Shown in pieces: positions 20,324 through 32,720 of a DNA stretch of 64,000 nt. The stretch's first letter is position 1. Each line of letters begins with the position of its first letter. Below the pieces are notes generated by a model. It saw only the letters and a list, made by a program, of their open reading frames with translations, ran no database searches and was not told the origin of the DNA. The translations under genes and the position numbers were made by a program. The stretch spans positions 44,930,807 through 44,994,806 of the forward strand of contig CM076139.1 of assembly GCA_038025085.1 (NCBI GenBank). The letters run 5' to 3'. The DNA is from Tetragonia tetragonoides. Lineage: Eukaryota; Streptophyta; Magnoliopsida; Caryophyllales; Aizoaceae.

Positions 20324-22934
20324 CCTTTGTCACCTAATCCGGTTCATCATCCGATTCATCCGTTTTATAAAACGAATAATGAAATTGGTTTGGTGTCGTC
20401 ATCTAATGAGGTTTTTGTTGGGGATCGTCGCAAGAATAATGGTAATATTGGTTATGTGGTTGATTCGACTGATATTAGTGTTACTTATAACTACGAGGGC
20501 ACCAACTATTATGGAATGAAATCAACAACGACTCAATATCATGCTCTACAAAGCATGCCGTCTGTTCAACATGAGATTGAGGTTGATCATGACTATGATG
20601 ATATGCCTTTTGATGGTATTGATGATGATAGACAATCCTACGTTGAATCAAAATTAGAGCCCTACGAATCAAGGTATGTGTATAATTCTACTTTATTTAT
20701 TACTAGTAATTTTTACAATAATTTTATAAATTATGGATTAAATCCTCTGTTGTTCTTTCTTGTGTTGTTCTTCCATATGGTGTGACTGTGTGAGTTTTAT
20801 ATTTGAAAGAAGATAATTAATTCCCTGATTAATTTCAGTGACTAACGTCAGTTATTTACAACAATATATACAATAGAGTTTCATTGCTATAAGTCAGAAA
20901 ACTAACTCCAACTAATCTACACTTTCTAGCTATAATACAGGAAACTAATTATACACCTAATCAATATTAATATATACACAAAAACTTTTATAAGACGATT
21001 TTTCCGTAACTTTTGGTGAGACGGGGTCACTTTTTAGTAAAATAAGGGTCACTGCTAAATAGTGACCCCATTTTTTTTGAGAGTTGGTCTCACACAAGAC
21101 TTGCTGTTATACAACGTTTGGAGAATATGACTAATATTAAGGAAAACACATTTTAGCACAAAAATTCCAAATTTACCCTTAAATGAGTACATGAGGTATT
21201 AAGAGAGAGAAAATAATATTTTAGTGGGTATTTATTGATTTTCTTACTTTTGTATTACTTTCCTTTCTTTTGTAGCAAGTGGCGTGAGAATTCTTTTTTT
21301 TTTTTTTATTTCCTTGCACATGGGGGTGAGAAGGTGGGACGGGTAAAATAGTAAAGGGTGCTCAAATACATTACCATATAAAGAAACGTAAAGATTTTCA
21401 TGGTCCAAACATAAGTGAAAAGCGTAAAGATTTTCGTGGATCGAAGGGAGTATTCATGATGAGGTTGGCTCAACTAATATCTCTCCTCTCCTGTAGTTAA
21501 AAAAATCCACTCCCCATCCATTATGAAAACAATATCATTCAATTACATTTATGGTCAATATATGCTATCTACTATAATGTGTTTTTATTTCATGTACTCC
21601 CAACATTTTTCAAAATAAGTCTCACATAAACTAATGATTAATTAGTGTAAAACAAGTTGATTATCTCCTTCAATAAAAATATTAAAAATCCTAGTTCTAA
21701 AACTTGATGAAGCCCATTTCTTAGTGCAATGGCCTCAACTAGAATTACTAACGCTTTACCCAAATGTTGGCAAAACTGATTGTGTAACACATAATCAAAT
21801 CAGATCCAAAATTATTTTTTTGAACCATCAAAATCACATTATTTGACAAAATGTTCAGGTGGCGCTTCGACCGAATGTTTACATACGAAGCTCATTTTGT
21901 TTGATTAATTTTTCTCTCATTATTATTTGTTGATCTATGATCTCTATAGTTCGGAAAATGTTGAAAAACCTCGTTGGGTGTTCCCAATTATGCCACGAGG
22001 CTTATACCCTCACAATTGTAGCTAAAGTATTAAAGGGTGTATTAATAAAAACAATTTCATTCCTAAATTTCCAGAACTCTAAGTCAAATGAATACTTTTC
22101 CGTAAGTAATGTATTTGACGTTCATGTTTTAGATGTATCCACCACTCTATCATGAACTTCAATGGATAAACCTAAGATGACTTCGTTGTTCTATGTCCAC
22201 CAATTCTGCCATGTGTACGTGCTGTTTTGTGTGGTGTACGTGTGTTGTGTGTTTTTTTAACAATATATATATGAGTGGAAAATTCTCCTTATTTGAATGT
22301 TTTTCAAAAGAAGGGGAGGTGAACTGAGGGGAACAATTTTCCTTCATTAACTTAATTAATTGGGATGGAAATCTGCCAAATGCATGCGTTAAAATATTTC
22401 TCCTCCTTCCCCTCCTTTCCCTACCCTTCGATTGCCTCTCATTCTCTTCCTTTTCCTTTCATTCGAAAGCTTCCAAACGGGAAAGGTTAGAACCATTGTG
22501 GTGGAAATTAAACCTTTAGTGACCTGATTAAATGTAGGGTTACCTTTGTCGTCACATACTTATAATTCTAGTGGTATATAGAGAAGAATATTTTGGTCAC
22601 CTGACAACTTCTTAATAATAATTGATCAGATGCACAATCTTAAGAACGTGAAAATTAACAGTTCAATTTATGTTTTTCCCATGATGGCAGCGTTGATATT
22701 ATGAAAGGATTAGGATCCTCACCACTAGTCCAATATATCATTTTCCGCATTTAAACATTACGCACACATCATTTTTCGCATTTACGCATAATGTGTTGTT
22801 TTCATAACAAATATCATTCGTTTTGCAGCGCTGAATCACCATTGAAGGATTCCATGCAATCCATTGATGTACTGTCTCAAAATCATGATCTTAAAAGTGC
22901 CGCGGCGTGCTTTAGTCTCACAAGTGTTAACTAA
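19793..22934 (+). CDS. LBD27: LOB-domain transcription factor, LBD27-like
   Basis: This is a plant-specific nuclear DNA-binding regulator. Exon 1 is 19793-20673 and exon 2 is 22829-22934, joined in phase (AG + C) and giving 328 aa. The zinc-finger-like block CAACKYQRRRCTQDC (residues 11-25) has the C-x2-C-x6-C-x3-C spacing. The GAS block follows with HRLFGVCNIMKILK, then a Leu-rich segment (WQLKEQLRQCQEEL). The middle is Asn-rich, with 23 consecutive Asn encoded by (AAT)23 at 20252-20320. The C-terminus SAAACFSLTSVN, supplied wholly by exon 2, matches my recollection of LBD27 (SIDECAR POLLEN), which acts in pollen development in Arabidopsis. Donor AG|GTATGTG and acceptor TTTTGCAG are canonical. 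The 2.2 kb intron holds a MITE at about 20975-21112. Confidence 0.9.
20252..20320 (+). repeat. (AAT)23 microsatellite within the LOB gene
   Basis: Sixty-nine bases of uninterrupted AAT units lie in frame and encode 23 asparagines. Length variation in whole units would not shift the frame. Confidence 0.95.
20975..21112. mobile_element. GTGAGACGGGGTCAC-family repeat, copy 1
   Basis: The core GTAACTTTTGGTGAGACGGG, GTCAC, AGTGACCCC and TTGGTCTCAC is shared in the same order with 54235-54392. The inner part is palindromic (GGGTCACT / AGTGACCC). It lies in the intron of the LOB gene and is non-coding. Confidence 0.7.
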
Positions 22935-23943
22935 TGAAGTAGTAGATGAGCATGGACTACATTGGATGCTACTGTTTGAAATCGATGTTAGTTTATAGTT
23001 TTATTAATTTTGCATAGGTTTTTTCTTCTTAGAAATGAAGGAAAACAAGTTTCATTATGTTGTTCATTTTCTAGTATAATTTCCTGGGAAGAGTACGCAC
23101 CAGGAACTCAAATTCGTCATTGATTTGTATTGGAACTATTATGCCTCGTTTGCAGAAAAACAAAAACAAAATAATGTAGCATGTGAATACAGGTATAGTA
23201 TATCACCTCATATTCAGTTTGATAGCTAATAAGTTAAGTTCATCAGTGACAATATCCATTTGAAGATATTGGTTTGAGCAGATTTGATCATTACACAAAA
23301 CAAAAGAAGTTAAGTTCAAATCTCTTCAGTTCTCTTTTAATGAGAACAACATGCATGATGAGTTTGAACCATTATTCCAAAATAATGATCTTATGGTACA
23401 GGATGACTCAAACAGAGAAATTGCGTGCAAGTTTGTAACAATGCAGATGAGTCTCTTTGGTTGTGATTTTTTTTTGGTTCACACTAAAGATATCTATCAT
23501 CGACCACAATGACTAACTCCTTGCGCTATCTCTGGTTGTGATTTTTAACAAATTTTTAGGACATTTGAGAGATAGTTTCTTAGGTATTTGAGCAGAGTTT
23601 AAGAACGTTTTATGATTAACGACTATCAAAAAAGAAGGTTTTATGAAATGCGATGTAATTCTAGATGGTATCAATAAGATACTTAATTTCATTATTGTAT
23701 AACGAAGATGATGACTTGCTTCATGGCGACCCCAAATAAGGGGTGAGGATCCTCTGCTGCTCCTGTTAGAGTTAGTCTTTACAACAAAGAGAAGTTGGAG
23801 AATGGAGAAGTCCCATATTGGTGGGGAAAAAGAAAGTTGGTCACTTTATAAGGTGTAGTGTACTTTCACAGTTTAAATTGAAATTATGGAGGGAACTATG
23901 CATACATACTAAGTAAAGCACTTTGCACGTGTGTGTGACTAAT
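22935..23943. other. 3' flank of the LOB gene, no further gene seen
   Basis: AT-rich sequence includes the probable 3' UTR. No conserved frame, repeat with clear ends or RNA gene was recognised before the 5' LTR at 23944. Confidence 0.4.
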
Positions 23944-26645
23944 TGTAATACCCCGTATTATTATTCATTTTCGAATAATAATTATTTAAAAAGAAAATGC
24001 AATTTCGGATTTTAATAATTAATTGAGCTCATAAATTTTTAAAGTGCCTAATTAATATTGGGTAGGCTCTTGGGAGCCATAATTTTCAGCCCCACCCGAA
24101 AATATGGTGAGGGAATTTCAAAAATTTTTGTTTTAAAATTTGTTTCCTAAATTGTTGGATGGTGGAGTGATTTTAGGAGAGGTTTTAGGAAAAAAGGAGT
24201 TGAGAAAACTAAATACACTCAACTTCTAAATCAACTGACTCTTTACCAAATCAAAAAAAAAAAAAAAAAACGTCTCTCTCTCACTCACGCACGGCCGAAC
24301 AAGGGTAGAAGAAAAGAGAATTTGACACTCTCTCATAATTCATCCTTTGGGTAATTTTAATCCTTTTTATTTTCAAGTGAGTGTTCTCAACTTGTTTTGA
24401 TTATTAAAAGCTTTAAATTTGATTCAAGTATGAGTTTTGATGAACCCTAGTTTTGTATGAGTAAACCCTAATTTATGTTTTGCCTAGGGTTTGCTAGATT
24501 CTATTATTTTTGCGTGATAGGATCATGATTAGGGTTGGGTTTGTTGTTTATTGAATTGAATCAAAGTTTGAGTTTGAAAAGGCTGAATCTTGTGTTTAAT
24601 TAAATCTGAAAATTTATTAATTATTCAGATTTAGTTTAGATTTAAATTCGTTAAATTGATTAACAAAAAAAGAAAAAGAAGAAGATAATACCGTGCGCAG
24701 CTGCCTTCCATGGCTGCTGCCGGCGGTCGGCCACTACTGGCTGCAGCTCAGCGGGGCCCGCCGGTGGTGGTGCGGTGGTGGTTGATGATGGTGTTGTTGG
24801 TTGACTTGTTTTAGGGTTTTGGAAAGTTTTCTAATTTAGTTTATGTAAATTGATTTTTGGAAACTTTGAGCATGCATGAGTAACTGAAAATTCCACCAAC
24901 TTAATTAATTAAATTAAGGGTACTAAATCATCTTTGAAGTTTAATAAAGAGGTTTAGAAGTCAAAGTTTTGACTATTTGTGTATTGTGGATTTGTTAGGG
25001 CTCGTTGACCGCACGTGAACGTAAGAAGCTTACGTTAATTTGTCGTGATTGCCTTATTGTAAAAGGTAATTCATCGTCTAGTATTGGTTGGTGAATTATG
25101 TAAATTATTTGTCATAATTCATGTCTAGTGGAATTTGTATTCATGTTGTCAGGTATTGGATTGAGAATGATAATTCATATTTGGACTTGTGAGTACTTTG
25201 GAGAAAGGGATAATTGATGTTTATTTCCTTGTGATAATTCGTATAGAATTATATTGGTGAATGCATGTTCTATGTTGGAAATTCACTTCGTGTAACAATG
25301 TCTACTTGTTGATATTCATGTGAGGAGATGCATGATTTATTATGGTTTATTGAACGAAATTATATTAATAACTGTTCAATTGGAATATAGCATGTATTGC
25401 TATTTTTGTATCATGTTGGTAAGCATGCGGATTCACTTTAGTAAGCATGTTACTTCAATAAGTTGAGATGAACCTTGACTATTGGAATCTATTTAAAGGT
25501 ATTTAACTAGGTGGTTATGAATTGAGACCTAGATGCCATTCATGTAAAATTGCCATTAGAAATTGTAACCATTTTGTGTTACTTGAGAATTGCAAAGATT
25601 ATGTGATTTTACTTGATTATGTGATCACCTTTGAATTGATAAATTGAGAGTTAAGATCTCTTTGGTAATGGATCCACCAAAGGGAGCGAATGGGAATTGT
25701 CAATTGGTCCGTGGCGTGGGTTTCATTGGTTATGGCCCCAACGTAATTGGTTAAAGCTTGTATCCATACATGAGTAATTGGGCAAGTGATGTTTTAATTG
25801 GGAAAATGTTCTTCTTGTAAACCTAAGGGTTGAGAGAGGGTATGCATACTTAAGAACATCTAGAAGTACTTCAGGAGTCATCTATACTCCGGGACGGTTG
25901 ATCCCTCTTTGCTATTATGCACATGACTTTTGATCCTATTGAGCCTTCTGCGGTTGGTTCTGACATTCATGCGATTTTGTTCTCTCTAATGAACATGGCT
26001 AATGGATAATAATAAATATTGGATTTATTATTTGGTTGTTTAAATTAAAGCGTGTCGTCTTTTATTTATTCAAGCATGATTTGTAAGCATGATAGCTTAA
26101 CTTGGAGATTTAAATGGTCTATGTGGTTATGAATTACTCAGCCTACCTGATTGGTTGTTTTTCTTTTTACTTGTGTTTGTTTTCCATTTCTCTTCAATGA
26201 TGGGCCTATGATGAACCTATATGGAATTCGTCTATATGGAGGAGTAGATTGACAGGTTTTTGTAGCTCGTGGTGTGAGCTAGGAAAGGCGACGAAAGAAG
26301 ATTGTATATCTTCTAATAACAATTTCTTTTTATTGTTTAGATTGGAATTTCTTTAATATTGGGATTTTTATTTATTGTAATGAGATTTAATTCTCTTGCA
26401 TGAGAATTAATAGTTTATTATTTCTTATTTCATTTGGATTAATTGTTTTAAGTCTAGTTGGAAAATATAGTTATTATGTAATTATCTAGTTTGTATGTTT
26501 GGGATATAAACATTTGGTTTCTTTCTAGCCTTGTATTTAATTTGAACATTAAATACGGCGGTAGCGCTTCGAATTTCCAGGATTTTTCCGCTGCAACTCG
26601 TGATTTTAAATGGTTTTAAATTAGACGAAAATTTGAGGTGTTACA
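23944..26645 (+). repeat. 5' LTR of the chromovirus (2702 bases)
   Basis: It begins TGTAATACCCCG and ends GGTGTTACA, so the termini are TG...CA with the short inverted repeat TGTAA/TTACA. The primer-binding site starts three bases after its end. The first 800 bases match 32739-33540. A GC-rich patch at 24690-24780 stands out from the AT-rich LTR. Confidence 0.9.
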
Positions 26646-26647
26646 AG

Positions 26648-26660
26648 TTGGTATCAGAGC
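26648..26660 (+). promoter_or_regulatory. Primer-binding site complementary to initiator tRNA-Met
   Basis: TTGGTATCAGAGC directly follows the 5' LTR. TGGTATCAGAGC is the usual plant LTR-retrotransposon site for priming by the initiator methionine tRNA 3' end. Confidence 0.92.
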
Positions 26661-26861
26661 GTATGTTACTGTCCCTAATGCACGTTTTGAATTGTAAACT
26701 ATGTCATTAAGATATACTCTTAGGTTGAAAAACATAAATAGACTTAAGTTGTGTGAATAAAAGTTTTGTAGCCGAAATGAGTTTAATTGTTTCTTTTTAC
26801 TTGTTTTGGTATTATTTGAAGTACTCGAGTGAATTACTAACGCGTTGTTTCTCGTGTGCAG

Positions 26862-27596
26862 ATGGTGAAGCGTGAACGACCCGTTACTCCTGAGGATCCC
26901 AGGCAACTCCGATATGAGGGAGGTCGCCTAGAGGAATACTTTGATCTCGTACGTGAAGTATTCATGCAGTACAACGAGCACTATGATGTTCAATCCTCTA
27001 TACGCTCGGAAAAGATGAATGCCTTCTACTTCATCAAAAGCTTTGGCTACACGACGACCAAATCTCGCCGATTCCACGATGACTGGCTAGTGGATTGGGA
27101 GATGAAGAACGATAGGGACTACCCCTATCTGGAGACGTTAGAGTCCTTGATGATGAGGGAATACGCATGGGACGAGGCGTACCCGGATATGCTTAGAGAT
27201 CCCTACGATGTGTACGTGGAGAACACTGAAGGGTATGATTCATTGCTTCAGGTGGACGACCCAATGACCCAAGAGGAGGCAGACGCTGACTTAGATCGAG
27301 CACTAGCGTTCGAGAAGGAGTACTTCGTTGAGGAGGCCGAGAAGCCTACTGTTGAGGTCGAGGAGAAGTCTTCGCCTACTGTTCCTGAGGTTCCTACAAA
27401 GTCATCTAGACCTAGCGCTGTGAGAGATTGGCCCATAGGCTTGAATGGCAAGCCCAATGTGCCAAGGACCCCTACTGAAAAGGGTGAGGATCCAGAAGAA
27501 GAGATGGAACCCATGGAAGAGGAGGAGGAGATGGACGAGGTCAAAGTGACACATGTGTGTCACTATCCTTTGAGGAACCGCGTGATAAGAGCGTGA
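26862..27596 (+). CDS. Accessory ORF between the primer site and gag, function unknown
   Basis: An uninterrupted 244-codon frame starts at ATG 26862 (MVKRERPVTPEDPRQL) and ends at TGA 27594-27596. The first 120 residues are mixed and aromatic-rich (FYFIKSFGYTTTKSRRFHDDWL), like a folded domain. The second half is acidic and Pro/Ser-rich, with a run of Glu and Met (EEEMEPMEEEEEMDEV) and a short basic end (LRNRVIRA). I recognise no gag, protease, RT, integrase or host domain. The ATG is immediately preceded by CTCGTGTGCAG, a good splice acceptor, which suggests expression from a spliced RNA. Its intact state contrasts with the broken gag-pol downstream. It may be an element-encoded accessory protein or a captured host sequence. 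Confidence 0.75.
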   Translation: MVKRERPVTPEDPRQLRYEGGRLEEYFDLVREVFMQYNEHYDVQSSIRSEKMNAFYFIKSFGYTTTKSRRFHDDWLVDWEMKNDRDYPYLETLESLMMREYAWDEAYPDMLRDPYDVYVENTEGYDSLLQVDDPMTQEEADADLDRALAFEKEYFVEEAEKPTVEVEEKSSPTVPEVPTKSSRPSAVRDWPIGLNGKPNVPRTPTEKGEDPEEEMEPMEEEEEMDEVKVTHVCHYPLRNRVIRA

Positions 27597-28108
27597 TTCT
27601 TAGTTTGATTTAGTTTTGTTGGAGTAAACTATTTGAGACTTAATTTGGGTCTGCGAGCCATTTGTTTTTGACATTTTGTTTAGAATGTTATTATTTTACT
27701 TTACTTCATGCTATTGTGAAGCTTGGCTGACAAGCACTCATTTTTGAGAACAAATACTTGATTATTTGATTTATGAGATGGAATTTTGTTGCAAGAAATT
27801 ATGTTAATTACTTGCTATTTGGAGCATGAGTATTGTGAAAGCGCCTATGAAAAGGGCATGGATGTTTCATTATGATTGTTATTTGTTTATTTTTGAGAAA
27901 GAACAATGTCAATTCAAACTTGAGCTTGCTAGTACGCAAGAGTGTGATAAGGCCATGCTTGAATGCAATAAGAGCCTAGAGCCCTAGTTGGCTATTAAAC
28001 ATATATATGAATCAAGTGTATAAGTTAGTTGTGATTATCGCACATGAGTGTGATATGGGTAGCTAATACCCTTTTTGTTTTGCTTTTGTTGATCCTTTAG
28101 GTCGCTAG

Positions 28109-29222
28109 ATGCCAACTAGAAGAAATAGACAGAGAACCGAGGAGTCTACGAGTTCAATGGGGGGTAATAACAATGATGTTAATGGGGAGCAAATGGCGCA
28201 AGCTTTGTTGGCGCAGCTTGCACAGTTGCAACAACCCTTGGCGCAGTCTAATGCATTCATCGCGCAAATGATGCAAAGGGAAGACACTAGGGTAGCTGGA
28301 GGTGACGATTTCGCCTCCGTCTCTAAGAAGATTAAAGGGCATAATCCGCCTGTGTTTGAGGGGCGCGAGGATCCCGTACTTCTCGACGATTGGACGCGGG
28401 ATTTGAAAAAAATATTCGCGATAACTGGGTGTCCGGAGGCACTTAAGGTAGACAGTGATGTCTATCTATTCCGAAAAAAGGCAGATTGTTGGTGGACAAC
28501 CAATGGCACATCCATTAGAGCTCGACAGGGTTTTATTTGGGAAATGTTCAAAACGGTCCTTAGAGAGGAGTTCTACCCAGAGTATCTCTAGGACCAGAAG
28601 TAACGAGTTCTTGAACCTTATCCAAAGAAGGATGACTGTTCAGGAATATGGTGAAAAGTTTGACGACCTAGCTCGTTTTGCGGGAGGATTAGTCCCTACG
28701 GAACAGTATAGGGCCCATAGATTCCAGAATGAGTTGTAATGGACCACTCGTGAGTCTTTTGGGGGTTATAAGTGTCAGACCGTGCAAGAGGTCTACAATC
28801 GTGCTGCAAACCAAGTTGCGGTTATCAAGCACATAGAGGAAGTCACTGGAAAAAAGAGGAAGTTTGACGACCATCAGGTTAGTGGTGGGATAAGAATGAT
28901 AAGTTCCGGGGAGGGAACAACCAGAATGCAACAACAACAAGGGGAATAACCACAATGAGGGTGGGAATTCCAAGAATGGAAATGGCAAGAATGGCAATGG
29001 AAATGGCCATCGTAATAATGGGGGTTGGAAGGGTAAACCCAACATTTGCAAGAAGTGAAACAAGAATCACCCAGGGGTTGATTGTGCTGGAAATAAGGTG
29101 AGATGCTTCACTTGTCAAGAGTTGGGGCATCGTTCTTTTGATTGTCCTCAGAGGGGAAAAACCGGGAACAATGGTGGGGAAAACCACAATGTTCAAGCTC
29201 CTACAGTTCAGGGTCAAAACTA
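28109..29222 (+). pseudogene. gag of the chromovirus, broken
   Basis: The frame starts at ATG 28109 (MPTRRNRQRTEES) and includes NPPVFEGREDPVLLDDW, typical of the plant Ty3 gag capsid region. TAG at 28589-28591 stops it. The sequence resumes in another frame with NEFLNLIQRRMTVQEYGEKF, then TAA at 28737-28739. A CCHC zinc knuckle (CFTCQELGHRSFDC) is at about 29104-29145, preceded by a TGA where a Cys-type codon is expected. An acceptor-like CTTTAG lies just before the start codon. Confidence 0.9.
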
Positions 29223-29316
29223 GAACAACCTGGGTGGTAATCGTCAGAATGGGCTAAATGGACAGGTTGGAAATGTTCAGAACAATAATGACAACCAGAA
29301 TAGAAATGGAGGTCGT

Positions 29317-29634
29317 TTGTTTGTGATGAATCAAGTACAGGCTAATGCGGCAAACAATATGGTGACTGGTACGTTTCTTATAAATTCTTTGCCTGCCTAT
29401 GTATTATTTGATTCTGGAGCATCACATTCATTCATATCTGAAAACTTTGTTAAGAAACATGGGATGGGAGTAGTAGAGTCTTTAGAGACTAGTATTTCCA
29501 CTCCTACTGGAGAGGTGGTAATGTGTAAAGTTGTGCATCCCAATGTTCATGCGAACATTGCACGGTCTGAATTGCCTGCAGACATGATTGAGTTTCAATT
29601 GGGAGATTTTGATGTTATTTTGGGGATGAATTGA
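29317..29634 (+). pseudogene. Aspartic protease domain of the chromovirus
   Basis: The frame contains VLFDSGASHSFISENFV with the catalytic Asp in DSGAS, and FQLGDFDVILGMN, the distal protease motif of Ty3/gypsy polyproteins. It stops at TGA 29632-29634 where homologues continue WL, so pol is interrupted right after the protease. Confidence 0.9.
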
Positions 29635-29852
29635 CTTAGCAAGTATAAAGCGAGAATCGATTGTAGTAAACAAAAGATATCGCTGAAAGGGCCTAGAGGT
29701 AATAGAATCTCTTATAAAGGAATTGTCACTAAGGGAGAAATTGGGATTATTTCAATGCTAGTGGCAAGAAGCATTTAGAGAAGGGATGTGAGGGATTTTT
29801 TTGTCACATTCAGAATGTAGAGGGAATAGACGAGAAAATCTCAAAGATTGAT

Positions 29853-31137
29853 GTGGTCAATGAGTTTCCGGATGTGTTTCCTAAGGAGATTCCTTTTATG
29901 CCACCAGTGAGAGATTTTGTGTTCCAGATTGACCTAGTTCCTGGAACAGGTCCGAATTCTAGGGCACCATATAGAATGGCACCTTTAGAGATGAAAGAGC
30001 TAAAAGAGAAATTAGAAGAGTTGTTAGAGAAAGGGTACATTAGAGTGGAATACCAAGATAAGAAGATAACACCTTTAGACCCAGAGATGAAAGAGCTAAA
30101 AGGAACACGCAAGACACTTGAGGACTGTCTTGGAGGTGTTGCGAAATAAGAAGTTGTACGCTAAACTCTCAAAATGTGAGTTTCGGCTAGAGAGTGTTGC
30201 TTTACTTGGGCACATTATCTCTAAAGAAGGAGTCTCTGTTGATCCTTCTAAGATTCGGGCTGTCATGGATTGGCCTGCTCCAAAAAGTGTGACTAAGGTA
30301 AGAAGTTTCCTCGGATTGGCTGGCTATTATAGGAGATTTGTGCAAGACTTCTCCAAGATAGCTAGACCTATCACAAATCTGATGAAAAATGAGATGAAGT
30401 ACAAGTGGACTGAACAATGTGAATAAGCTTTCCAAGAGCTTAAGAAGAGGTTGACAACGGCACCAGTGTTGACTTTACCGTCTGGAACGGAAGGATTTGA
30501 GGTGTATAGTGACGCATCTAAGAATGGTTTGGGGTGTGTGCTTATGCAAAATGGAAAGGTGGTTGCTTATGCCTCTCGCCAGTTGAAAGTGCATGAGCAA
30601 AATTACCCTACTCATGACATGGAGTTAGCCGCTGTGATTTTTGCATTGAAAATCTGGAGGCAATACTTGTATGGAGCTTGTTGCAAGATCTTTACGGATC
30701 ACGAGAGTTTGAAGTATATCTTCACTTAAAAGGAGTTGAATATGAGGCAACAGAGATGGCTCGAGTTGATATCTGAGTACGATCTGGATATTCAGTATCA
30801 CGAGGGAAAGGCCAATGTAGTGACCGATGGGTTGAGTAGGAAGACTTCACACACTATGAATAACATGATGGTGCTACCTTATGACTTGTGTGAGGAATTC
30901 AGAAAGTTGGACTTAGAAGTTGTTCAACAAGGTGAGACTGCAGTGTTGCTGAATGCACCTGTAGTGCGACCGTCGATCTATGATGAGATCCGACAGTTGC
31001 AAGTTCACTACCCGTTTCAAGAGGAGTTACGTGTCAAGATCAAGGATGGGAAGCATCTTAATTATGAGATCCTTAATGATGGTACGATCAAGATGAATAG
31101 GCGTTGGTGTGTACCAAACAACGCCAAGCTGATCTGA
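29853..31137 (+). pseudogene. Remnant reverse transcriptase plus RNase H, RT core deleted
   Basis: FPDVFPKEIPFMPPVRD and PYRMAPLEMKELKEKL are the usual RT lead-in, reaching EKGYIR near 30045. The next recognisable part is [19 protein letters not shown] at 30127 (RT connection), followed by [19 protein letters not shown]. About 170 residues, including the YVDD-type active site, are missing. The join contains about 70 bases of filler that repeats CCTTTAGA...GAGATGAAAGAGCTAAAAG from just upstream. RNase H follows ([30 protein letters not shown]), with stops at 30424-30426, 30727-30729 and 31135-31137. Confidence 0.9.
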
Positions 31138-32457
31138 AGCGAACGATTCTAGATGAGGCGCATGGAACTACGTATTCTGTTCTCCCGGGTGGTGATAAGA
31201 TGTACAAAGACTTGAAACTTCAGTTTTGGTGGACAAACATGAAGCGAGAGTGTGCTGAGTATGCGGCAAGGTGTCTTACTTGTCAAAAGGTGAAGATCGA
31301 ACACAGGAGGCTTGGAGGTCTTGTTCAATCACTGGAAATTCCTGGATTGAAATGGGATTCAATCTCGATGAATTTCGTGACTGGATTACCAAAGACGAGG
31401 TCTGGGAAGGACACTATTTGGGTTATTGTCGATCAATTGACGAAAATGGCGAGATTCATTGCAATGAAGAAGACTTGGTCAATGGACCAACTCGCTGAAG
31501 CTTATGTGAAGGAAGTCTGAAGGTTACATGGAGTGCCTAAAGACATTGTGTCAGACAGGGATACGAGATTCTTGTCCAATTTTTGGGATAAATTGCAAAA
31601 TGCTTTTGGTACAAAGTTGAAATTTAGTACGGCATTTCATCCTGTGACAGATGGTCAAACAGAGCGTATTATTCAGACACTGGAGGACATATTGAGAGCT
31701 TGTGCTCTGGAGATGAAGGACTCTTGGGAGAAGAGCTTGCCTTTGATTGAGTTCTCTTACAACAGTAGCTACCATGCGAGCATTGGTAGAGCACCTTACG
31801 AGGCATTGTATAGGAGGAAGTGTCGATCTCCTACGTGTTGGAACGACATAAGTGAGAACTTTTGTTTTAGGTCCGGATTTTATCCAAGAGACTGTGGATC
31901 AAGTGAAACTTGTCCAAGAGAAGATAAATGCCGCACAAGATAGACAGAAAGCCTATGCAGATCAACATCGACGAATGAAGGAATTCCAGGTTGGTGAGAA
32001 GGTACTTCTCAAAGTATCACCTACTCCTGGAGTTATGAGATTTGGGTGTAAAGGAAACCTTAGCCAAAAGTAAATTGGACCCTACGAGATTCTTGAAAGA
32101 ATTGGAGAGGTCGCTTATAGGCTTGCTATGCCTATGGATTTGGAGCAAGTGCACGATGTGTTTCGCGTGTCACAACTCAAGAGGTATCACCATGATCCAA
32201 GTCATGTGCTGAATCCTGAAAAGGTAGTGTTAGATGATACACTCACCTATGAGGAGCAACCAATTCGAGTCCTTGAGGAGCGAACTAAACCTGTGAGGAT
32301 CCTAGACGAGAAAACGAAGAAAATGGTGCATCTACGATCAATCTTGTTAAAGTGTTGTGGGCTAACCACAAAGTCGAGGAAGCGACTTGGGAGACTGAGG
32401 CTGATATGCGCAAGCGTTATCCTCAATTGTTCGAACAAGGTAATTAACCTTAGTTTC
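31104..32457 (+). pseudogene. Integrase and chromodomain of the chromovirus, broken
   Basis: The zinc-binding part ends CLTCQKVKIEHRR. The catalytic core has ISMNFVTGLPKTRSGKDTI, where the first Asp of the DDE triad (usually MDFVTGLP) is Asn. It also has [12 protein letters not shown] and [22 protein letters not shown] 31518-31520 and a frameshift near 31840 interrupt it. The C-terminal GPYEILERIGEVAYRLAMP leads to a chromodomain (VLWANHKVEEATWETEADM) that is in a shifted frame and ends at TAA 32446-32448. Confidence 0.9.
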
Positions 32458-32720
32458 GAGGTCGAAACCTTTTTAAGGGGGGAAGGGTATAACAATCCAC
32501 AAAAGAAAAGAACTAAAGATTGGAAAACTCATTGCATTGCATTGCATCATGCTCATTTTTTTATTTTTATTTTTTTGTATTGTTATTTGGAAAAGTTGTG
32601 AAAACTTTTAAACTTTCGAGTTACATTGTTGTGTTGAACTTTGAAAGTGTGGTGGAAAACTTCGCCTCATAGAACTAGCTTCACTTTGGTAGTGATCCTA
32701 AGTTTCGAGGACGAAACTTC

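Noticed and set aside
20211..20519. Open frame rich in Ile on the + strand across the (AAT) run
   Set aside because: It is the alternative frame of the microsatellite inside the LOB gene; composition only.
27248..27544. Ser-rich frame on the minus strand
   Set aside because: Shadow of the acidic C-terminal half of the retrotransposon accessory ORF.
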